5,478 nt of DNA from Lysobacterales bacterium CG02_land_8_20_14_3_00_62_12 (GTDB taxonomy: Bacteria; Pseudomonadota; Gammaproteobacteria; Xanthomonadales; Ahniellaceae). Below the pieces are notes generated by a model. That model saw only the letters and a list, made by a program, of their open reading frames with translations, was not told where the DNA came from and did not search any database. The stretch spans positions 1 to 5,478 of the forward strand of contig PEUI01000074.1 of the NCBI GenBank assembly GCA_002785585.1. The letters are read 5' to 3'. Positions 1-5,478 of this stretch are shown piece after piece (positions within the stretch are counted from its first letter, which is position 1; each line of letters opens with the position of its first letter). The position numbers and the translations under genes are program-made.

Positions 1-199
1 CATCCCCCCGAACGAAACCCACATCCGCCGCGCCGGCGAGCTTGCCCAGCGCTTCGGCCTGCGCGGCTACGACAGCGTCCACCTGGCAGCGGCGCAAGCG
101 GTCTGGCAAGCCCTCCCCGGCGTGGATTTCCGCTTCGCGGCGTTCGACGCCCGGTTGATGGCGGCAGCGAAGGCGTTGGGGATGCGGGGGCTGGAATAA
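1..199 (+). CDS. PIN-domain (VapC-like) ribonuclease toxin, C-terminal part only
   Basis: This is the 3' end of a gene cut by the left edge. Reading codons from position 2 gives 65 residues and a TAA stop at 197-199. Seen in the sequence: a helix-like stretch (AGELAQRFGLRGYDSVHLA), then FRFAAFDARLMAAAKALGM. This order matches the C-terminal half of PIN domains, in which a conserved Asp sits in a YDxxHLA-type motif (here D24 of the fragment, bases 71-73) and the last acidic residue lies in a strand-end 'xxD.rL..AA..lG' motif (here D49, bases 146-148). Family knowledge: these acidic residues bind Mg2+/Mn2+ in single-strand-specific ribonucleases, mostly VapC toxins that cleave tRNA or rRNA and are held in check by an antitoxin encoded just upstream. 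The N-terminal half with the first acidic residues, and any antitoxin gene, lie outside the window, so toxin function is inferred. A PIN protein outside a toxin-antitoxin pair remains possible. Confidence 0.72.
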   Translation, partial: IPPNETHIRRAGELAQRFGLRGYDSVHLAAAQAVWQALPGVDFRFAAFDARLMAAAKALGMRGLE

Positions 200-229
200 G
201 GCGCTTTATGGTTCGCGCCGAGGTGTCAA

Positions 230-252
230 GCTGGCGGCTAGGCCGCGCCAGC
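230..252 (+). other. Short GC-rich inverted repeat in the leader of the dehydrogenase gene
   Basis: GCTGGCG at 230-236 is the exact reverse complement of CGCCAGC at 246-252, leaving a 9-base loop. A competing shorter stem, GCGGC (234-238) with GCCGC (242-246), shares the same bases. The repeat lies 31 bases after the stop of the PIN-domain gene and about 50 bases before the dehydrogenase start. A T-rich stretch (268-278) follows, but only some 16 bases after the stem, so this is not a standard intrinsic terminator. It could be a weak terminator for the upstream gene, a leader structure of the dehydrogenase mRNA, or chance in GC-rich DNA. Confidence 0.25.
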
Positions 253-293
253 CGCTATGCTTTCGCTGTTTTATTCTTGTCATTGCCGCCCTC

Positions 294-297
294 GGAG
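294..297 (+). promoter_or_regulatory. Shine-Dalgarno site that sets the dehydrogenase start
   Basis: GGAG at 294-297 lies 6 bases before the ATG at 304, ideal spacing for ribosome binding. This supports ATG 304 over the in-frame ATG at 208, which has only a weaker AAGG (198-201) overlapping the stop codon of the preceding gene. Confidence 0.75.
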
Positions 298-303
298 TCG
301 CTC

Positions 304-3300
304 ATGTCTATCCAGTCCACCGAACCCAGCCCGGCCGTGCATGGCTTGCTTGCGCAATTGCAGGCAGCCATGGGGTCGGCGCGATTTCGACTCGCCGAAC
401 CTTTGGCCAGGCAGTTTTTTCGGCGGATACCGGAAGAAGATTTGGCCACCCGGGCGGCCACTGCTTGGGTCGGCTTGCTTGGTGGCTTGGCGGATTTCAT
501 CAACCTGCGCAAACCCGACGCGGCGGCGCTGCGCGTGTTCAATCCGGGCGCGACCGGCGCCGATTGGGGCACCACCCACACCATCGTCGAGATCGTGACC
601 GACGACATGCCGTTCCTGGTGGACTCGGTGAGCATGGCGATTGCTTCGTGCGGGAATCTGGTGCACGCCGTGGTGCATCCGGTGTTGATGATCGAGCGCG
701 ATGCCGGTGGAAACCTGCTGTCCATCGCCGAGGAAGGCGCGGCCGGGAGTCGCGGCAAGCTCGAGTCGATCATGCATTTCGAAGTGGACCGACGTGCCGA
801 GCCGGAAGAACTGGAGCGGATCGCACAAGCAGTCGCGCAGGCGCTGCGGCATGTGCGCGCGGCGGTTAGCGATTGGCAGAACATGCGGGATCGGCTGTTG
901 CAAATTGCCGACGCGATGCCGGCGCGCGCCTTGCCGAGCGAAGCCGATGCGCGCCTGGAATTGCAGGCGTTTCTGCGTTGGGTGGCCGAGGATCATTTCA
1001 CGATACTGGGTTATCGCGAGTATCAGGCGGTGGTGGTCGATGGCCAGGAATTGTTGCGCGCGGTGGCGGGGTCGGGATTGGGTATTTCGCGCGACGCCGA
1101 GTCCAAGCCGAGGCCGCTAAAATCCTTGGGCGCTTACAAAGTTTCCGGTGATGTGGCCGAACGTGCGCTGATCATCACCAAGACCAATGCCCGTTCGTTG
1201 GTGCATCGCCCCGGCTACATGGATTACCTCGGCGTGCTGCGCTTCGATGCCAATGGCAAGGCGGTGGGTGAGCAGCGTTTTCTCGGTCTGTTCACTTCAT
1301 CGGCGTATACCGCGCGCCCGTGGATGGTGCCGCTGCTGCGCAAAAAATATGAGAAGTTGATCGAGGATTCTGGACTCAAGCCGGCCGGCCACAGTGGCAA
1401 GGCGCTGCGGCATATTCTGGAAACCATGCCGCGCGACGAATTGTTGCAGGCGCCGATCGAAGCACTGTTTCAGACCAGCATTGCGGTGCTCGCGCTGCAG
1501 CAACGCCAACGTACCCGGGTATTTGTGCGTCGCGACTTGTACGGACGGTTTTTTTCCTGCCTGGTGTTTCTGCCACGAGATCGCTTCAACCAGGAAATTC
1601 GCGAACGCATCGAGACGGCGATGATGCACTCGCTCAATGGCGAACGGCTCGATTCCAATGTGCATATCGGCGACGAAGCGCTGGCCCGCCTGCACCTGAT
1701 TATCCGACCGCGTTCCGGACAATTGACGAGCTTTGACCCAGCGGCGCTGGAAGCGTCGATTGTGCAGATTGTGCGCAATCGCTACGACGAGCTGCGCGAT
1801 CTGTTGATCAAGCGTCACGGCGAAGAACAGGGTTTCAAATTGGCCAGCAAGTTCGGCCGCGCTTTGCCCAATGGCTACATCGATCACGCCGGTGCCGAGG
1901 TGGCGGCGGCCGATGTCGAAATGGCCGCGTCGCTGCAAGGCGCCGACGGCATTCGCGTCAACTTGTATCGCCAGCCGCACGACGCAGGCGGCAAGCTGTA
2001 TTTCAAATTGTTCCGCTACGCCGCGCCGATTGCGTTGTCGGAAGTCTTGCCGATCATGGAAAACATGGGCCTGCGGGTGCTCTCGGAACTGCCCTATGAA
2101 CTAACCCTGACCGCCACCAGCCGAATTTTTATCCAGGATTTCGAGGTCCAGGCGCTGACGGTTGCGGTGGCCGATCCCGAGCAGGTGCGCGAGGCTTTCC
2201 AGTCGGCGTTCGAGCATATCTGGCGGCAACAGGCGGAAAGCGACAGCTTCAATCGGTTGATTCTTGGTGTCGGCCTGGATTGGCGCCAGGTCAGCATGCT
2301 GCGCAGCTATTGCAAATACCTGCTGCAAACCGGCGTGCCGTTTTCACAGGTCTACATGGAAGAGGCGCTCAATCGCTATCCCCTGGTGGCGCGGCTGTTG
2401 GTCGAACTGTTCGAGGTCCGCTTTGATCCCGATCGGGAGACCGCAGCGGTGGCGAAGGCGGCGATCGCCCGCATCGAAAATGCGTTCTCCATTTTGGCGG
2501 CGGCGGATCATGCCGCGATCGATCCGGCCCAGGCCAAGCGGTTGCTGGAGTCGTTCCACGGCGGCCGCGACGACCAGTGGCAAGCCTGCGAAAAATTGCT
2601 CAAGGGTCTGCTCGACCGCGTCAGCAGTCTTGACGATGACCGCATTTTGCGCAGCTTCCTGGCGGTGATTCGCGCCACTTTGCGCAGCAACTATTTTCAA
2701 GCCGGTGCCGGTCAGGAAAAGGACTGCATCAGCTTCAAGCTGGATTCGGCGCGGGTGCCGGACTTGCCCAAGCCGCGTCCGTATCGAGAGATATTCGTCT
2801 ATAGCCCGCGCGTCGAAGGGGTGCATTTGCGGTTTGGGCCGGTCGCTCGCGGCGGTCTGCGCTGGTCGGATCGGCGCGAGGACTTCCGCACCGAGGTGTT
2901 GGGTTTGTGCAAAGCGCAAATGGTCAAAAACACGGTCATCGTGCCGGTCGGTTCCAAAGGCGGATTTTTCGTCAAGCGGCCACCGCTGGGAGCGGATCGT
3001 GACGCGCAATTGGCAGAAGGCATCGCTTGCTACCGAATTTTTGTCAATGCGCTGCTCGATCTGACCGATAACCTGGTCGAAGGCAAGGTGACGCATCCCG
3101 AGCGTGTGCTGCGGCTCGACGCCGATGACCCGTATCTGGTGGTGGCGGCCGACAAAGGCACGGCCACGTTTTCCGATATCGCCAATTCGGTGTCGGCGGC
3201 GCACGGCTTCTGGCTCGGCGATGCATTTGCTTCCGGCGGTTCGCAAGGCTACGACCACAAGGTCATGGGGATCACCGCGAAGGGTGCCTGGGAATCGGTC

Positions 3301-5259
3301 AAGCGTCATTTTCGTGCGCTCGGGCGGGATTGCCAGAAGCAGAACTTCACCTGCGTCGGTATCGGCGATATGTCCGGCGACGTGTTCGGCAATGGCATGT
3401 TGTTGAGCGCGCACAACCAGTTGCTGGCGGCGTTTGATCACCGGCATATCTTTATCGACCCGAGTCCCAACGCCGCCGCCAGTTTGCGCGAGCGCCAGCG
3501 CTTGTTCGCGTTGCCGCGTTCCAGCTGGGCGGACTACGACCAGACGCTGATCAGCGCTGGCGGCGGCATTTATCCGCGTTCGGCCAAGGCGATTGAGGTT
3601 TCACCGGCGGCCCGGGCGGCGCTCGGCATCGCCAGTACGGCGGCGACGTTGAGCCCGAATGAGTTGATGATTGCGGTCTTGCGGGCGCCGGTCGATCTGC
3701 TCTGGAATGGTGGCATCGGCACCTATGTGAAGGCCGTTACCGAAACCCACGCCGACTGTGGTGATCGTGCGAACAATGCCATCCGGGTCAATGGGGGCGA
3801 GTTGCGCTGCAAGATTATCGGCGAGGGCGGCAACTTGGGCATGACCCAAAAGGGTCGCGTCGAGGCGGCGTTTGCCGGCGTATTGCTGAATACCGATTTC
3901 ATCGACAACTCGGCCGGCGTCGATACCTCCGACCACGAAGTCAATATCAAGATTCTGCTCAACGATGCCGTTGCGCGCGGTGAACTCAGCGTGGCGGAGC
4001 GCAATACGCTGCTGGTCTCAATGACCGCCGAGGTGGGCGATCTGGTGCTTCGCGACAACCGCCTGCAAAACCAGGCGATCAGCGTGATGGAGCGGATGAG
4101 CGTCAAGCGCCTGGGTTCCAAGCAGCATTTCATTCGCACGCTGGAAGCCGCCAATCTGCTGGATCGCGGCTTGGAGTTTCTGCCCAGCGATGCCGAGTTC
4201 TCGGATCGGCGGGCGCGCGGCCTTGGCCTGACCCGGCCCGAGCTGTGCGTACTGCTGTCATACGCAAAAATCGTGTTGTTCAACCAAATGCTGGATTCGG
4301 ATGTGCCCGAGGATCCGTATCTGGCCAAAGAACTGGTGCGCTATTTCCCCAAACCCTTGCAGGAAAAATATCTCGGCCACATGCAGCGCCATCGGCTGCG
4401 CCGGGAAATCATCGCCACCCAGGTCACCAATTCAACGGTCAACCGGATGGGCGCGACCTTTGTCATGCGCATGCAGGAAGACACCGGTGAGTCGCCCGGA
4501 CAAATCGCCAAGGCCTACTCGATCGCGCGCGAAGTGCTGGATACGCGTTCGTTGTGGTCGGCGATCGAAGAGCTGGACGGTGTCGTTCATGGCGACTTGC
4601 AAATCGATGCATTGCTCAAGGTGTGGAATCTGATTCGCCATCTGACCCGTTGGCTGCTGAATCTGCGCGACGCCAAACTGGATATTGCCGCGGCGATGAC
4701 GCGCTATTTCAAGCCGGTGGAAGAGTTGCGACAGCACTTGATCGAGGTGCTCGGCGACGCCGAACGAACCCAGGCCGACAGTGATCGTCAGCAATGGATC
4801 AGCGCGGGATTTCCGGCCGCATTGGCGGAGAAGCTCTGCACATTGCCGTTGCTCGCTTCCGCGTTCGACATCATCGAAGTCGCCATCGAACAGAAGGTGC
4901 CGATTCGCCGCGCCGCCGAAGTGTATTTCGGGCTGGGCGAGTCGCTTTCACTGAACTGGCTGATGGGCCGAATCGAGGATCTGCCGGTGGAAGGCCGCTG
5001 GCACGCGTTGGCACGCGGGGTGTCGCGCGATGAACTGTTTGCGCAACAACGCACGCTGACGGCGCAAGTGCTGGCCAAGGGCGGCGGCGCCGACGGCAAG
5101 GCGCTGGTGGCGGCGTGGATGAATCGCGACGATACCGCGCTCAAGTTCACGCTCGGCATGATCAGCGACATGCGCAGTCAAGTGGTGATGGACTACCCGA
5201 CGGTATCGGTAGCGCTGCGGCGGCTGGCGCAATTGGCGCAGGCCGGCGCACGCGGCTGA
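304..5259 (+). CDS. gdhB: NAD-specific glutamate dehydrogenase, large (180 kDa) class
   Basis: The enzyme catalyses cytoplasmic oxidative deamination of L-glutamate with NAD+ to 2-oxoglutarate, ammonium and NADH, feeding amino-acid carbon into the TCA cycle. From ATG 304 it is 1651 residues, normal for this class (about 1,575-1,660). N-terminal ACT-like regulatory segments carry DDMPFLVDSV (100-109), AEDHFTILGYREY (228-240) and an ACT-like unit ending in LPYELT (about 548-602). Helical motifs FNRL (649-652) and LRSYCKYLLQ (666-675) lead into the catalytic domain: ARGGLRWSDR (848-857), KAQMVKN (870-876), VPVGSKGGF (880-888; K885 is the probable catalytic lysine), GIGDMSGDVFGNGM (1019-1032, probable nucleotide-binding turn), LLWNGGIGTYVK (1132-1143), IGEGGNLG (1172-1179) and DNSAGVDTSDHEVNIK (1201-1216). 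From about 1250 to the end it is mostly helical. The frame is intact. Starting at ATG 208 would add 32 residues with no family resemblance. Relatives are regulated by amino acids (aspartate, arginine); here that is inferred. The symbol gdhB follows Pseudomonas usage. It appears monocistronic or at most loosely linked to the PIN gene 104 bases upstream. Confidence 0.97.
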   Translation: MSIQSTEPSPAVHGLLAQLQAAMGSARFRLAEPLARQFFRRIPEEDLATRAATAWVGLLGGLADFINLRKPDAAALRVFNPGATGADWGTTHTIVEIVTDDMPFLVDSVSMAIASCGNLVHAVVHPVLMIERDAGGNLLSIAEEGAAGSRGKLESIMHFEVDRRAEPEELERIAQAVAQALRHVRAAVSDWQNMRDRLLQIADAMPARALPSEADARLELQAFLRWVAEDHFTILGYREYQAVVVDGQELLRAVAGSGLGISRDAESKPRPLKSLGAYKVSGDVAERALIITKTNARSLVHRPGYMDYLGVLRFDANGKAVGEQRFLGLFTSSAYTARPWMVPLLRKKYEKLIEDSGLKPAGHSGKALRHILETMPRDELLQAPIEALFQTSIAVLALQQRQRTRVFVRRDLYGRFFSCLVFLPRDRFNQEIRERIETAMMHSLNGERLDSNVHIGDEALARLHLIIRPRSGQLTSFDPAALEASIVQIVRNRYDELRDLLIKRHGEEQGFKLASKFGRALPNGYIDHAGAEVAAADVEMAASLQGADGIRVNLYRQPHDAGGKLYFKLFRYAAPIALSEVLPIMENMGLRVLSELPYELTLTATSRIFIQDFEVQALTVAVADPEQVREAFQSAFEHIWRQQAESDSFNRLILGVGLDWRQVSMLRSYCKYLLQTGVPFSQVYMEEALNRYPLVARLLVELFEVRFDPDRETAAVAKAAIARIENAFSILAAADHAAIDPAQAKRLLESFHGGRDDQWQACEKLLKGLLDRVSSLDDDRILRSFLAVIRATLRSNYFQAGAGQEKDCISFKLDSARVPDLPKPRPYREIFVYSPRVEGVHLRFGPVARGGLRWSDRREDFRTEVLGLCKAQMVKNTVIVPVGSKGGFFVKRPPLGADRDAQLAEGIACYRIFVNALLDLTDNLVEGKVTHPERVLRLDADDPYLVVAADKGTATFSDIANSVSAAHGFWLGDAFASGGSQGYDHKVMGITAKGAWESVKRHFRALGRDCQKQNFTCVGIGDMSGDVFGNGMLLSAHNQLLAAFDHRHIFIDPSPNAAASLRERQRLFALPRSSWADYDQTLISAGGGIYPRSAKAIEVSPAARAALGIASTAATLSPNELMIAVLRAPVDLLWNGGIGTYVKAVTETHADCGDRANNAIRVNGGELRCKIIGEGGNLGMTQKGRVEAAFAGVLLNTDFIDNSAGVDTSDHEVNIKILLNDAVARGELSVAERNTLLVSMTAEVGDLVLRDNRLQNQAISVMERMSVKRLGSKQHFIRTLEAANLLDRGLEFLPSDAEFSDRRARGLGLTRPELCVLLSYAKIVLFNQMLDSDVPEDPYLAKELVRYFPKPLQEKYLGHMQRHRLRREIIATQVTNSTVNRMGATFVMRMQEDTGESPGQIAKAYSIAREVLDTRSLWSAIEELDGVVHGDLQIDALLKVWNLIRHLTRWLLNLRDAKLDIAAAMTRYFKPVEELRQHLIEVLGDAERTQADSDRQQWISAGFPAALAEKLCTLPLLASAFDIIEVAIEQKVPIRRAAEVYFGLGESLSLNWLMGRIEDLPVEGRWHALARGVSRDELFAQQRTLTAQVLAKGGGADGKALVAAWMNRDDTALKFTLGMISDMRSQVVMDYPTVSVALRRLAQLAQAGARG

Positions 5260-5277
5260 GGTGCGGCAAGGGTCGAA

Positions 5278-5330
5278 CCCGGGCGGTCGCCGCCGTGGCC
5301 CGCCCGACGACAAATAGCCAAGCGCCCGGG
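5278..5330 (+). terminator. Possible GC-rich hairpin region after the dehydrogenase stop
   Basis: Starting 19 bases after the TGA, CGGGCGG (5280-5286) can pair with CCGCCCG (5300-5306) across a 13-base loop. Alternatively CCCGGGCG (5278-5285) can pair with CGCCCGGG (5323-5330). The two pairings exclude each other. Neither is followed by a run of T, so an intrinsic terminator is not demonstrated; the structure could instead stabilise the mRNA 3' end or assist termination by another route. Confidence 0.25.
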
Positions 5331-5420
5331 CACTCGTCCAAGCCACCCAAAACCTGGAAACGGCGGCCTAAGGCGTCGCGCAGAAATAACTTGCCCACCT
5401 TGCTGGTTCTTTCGCCCGCC

Positions 5421-5478
5421 TGCGTCGTTGCACAAAGCGTCACATAGTCCGACTATGCTCCCCTTTGTGCGCCTTGCA
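5421..5478. repeat. Interrupted palindrome, probably a dispersed intergenic repeat, cut by the window edge
   Basis: The element is symmetric about position 5450. The inner arms CATAGTC (5443-5449) and GACTATG (5451-5457) are perfect complements separated by one base. Five unpaired bases on each side follow (5438-5442 and 5458-5462). The outer arms GCACAAAG (5430-5437) and CTTTGTGC (5463-5470) are again perfect complements. Further out TGC (5421-5423) can pair with GCA (5476-5478) if one base is bulged, so the symmetry probably continues past the right edge. No T-run follows, and it is not a coding signature. Nested perfect arms at exactly equal distances from one centre are most unlikely by chance. 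A REP-like repeat is the best description; a binding site for a dimeric protein or a bidirectional transcription stop are alternatives. Whether it is repeated elsewhere cannot be seen here. Confidence 0.7.

Noticed and set aside
231..261. Possible sigma-70 promoter: TATGCT at 256-261 with CTGGCG at 231-236
   Set aside because: The -10-like box matches only 4 of 6 and the -35-like box 3 of 6 with 19-base spacing; too weak in this composition to call. A promoter for the dehydrogenase probably lies in or upstream of 200-303 but cannot be placed.
277..282. TTGTCA resembling a -35 box
   Set aside because: The matching -10 would fall on the start codon of the dehydrogenase (about 300-305), where no TATAAT-like sequence exists.
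1297..1980. Open frame of 227 codons on the - strand
   Set aside because: Antisense shadow of the dehydrogenase gene; its composition reflects the reverse complement of that gene's codons and no motif is visible.
2344..3447. Long open frame of 367 codons on the - strand
   Set aside because: It lies wholly inside the catalytic part of the dehydrogenase gene, shows no recognisable domain, and such antisense frames are common opposite GC-rich genes with strong third-position bias.
5162..5443. Open frame of 93 codons on the - strand covering the downstream spacer
   Set aside because: Its start codon lies inside the palindrome and its end runs antisense into the dehydrogenase gene; no clear ribosome binding site and no recognisable family.
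5430..5470. Palindrome as a classic intrinsic terminator
   Set aside because: The stem is interrupted by a 5/5 internal loop, has a one-base centre, and no T-tract follows on either strand within the visible sequence.

Overview
The window comes from a GC-rich proteobacterial chromosome. The gene content and the style of the large glutamate dehydrogenase suggest a gammaproteobacterium or a related lineage, but this is an inference and the sequence does not settle the species. It is dominated by one very long gene on the + strand.

Layout: positions 1-199 hold the 3' end of a gene on the + strand whose last 65 codons look like the C-terminal half of a PIN-domain (VapC-type) ribonuclease. A spacer of about 104 bases follows, with a short GC-rich inverted repeat and a clear ribosome binding site. 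Positions 304-5259 encode a complete 1651-residue NAD-specific glutamate dehydrogenase of the large (about 180 kDa) class. It has N-terminal ACT-like regulatory segments, a central catalytic domain and a long helical C-terminal region. The last 219 bases (5260-5478) show no convincing gene. They contain GC-rich inverted repeats just after the stop codon and, at the right edge, a striking interrupted palindrome centred on position 5450 that probably continues beyond the window and looks like a dispersed intergenic repeat.

The dehydrogenase would link amino-acid breakdown to the TCA cycle by turning glutamate into 2-oxoglutarate and ammonium while reducing NAD+. Nothing here suggests that the PIN-domain gene and the dehydrogenase work together; they are simply neighbours on the same strand. 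I found no new multi-gene system. The most interesting unexplained element is the edge palindrome.
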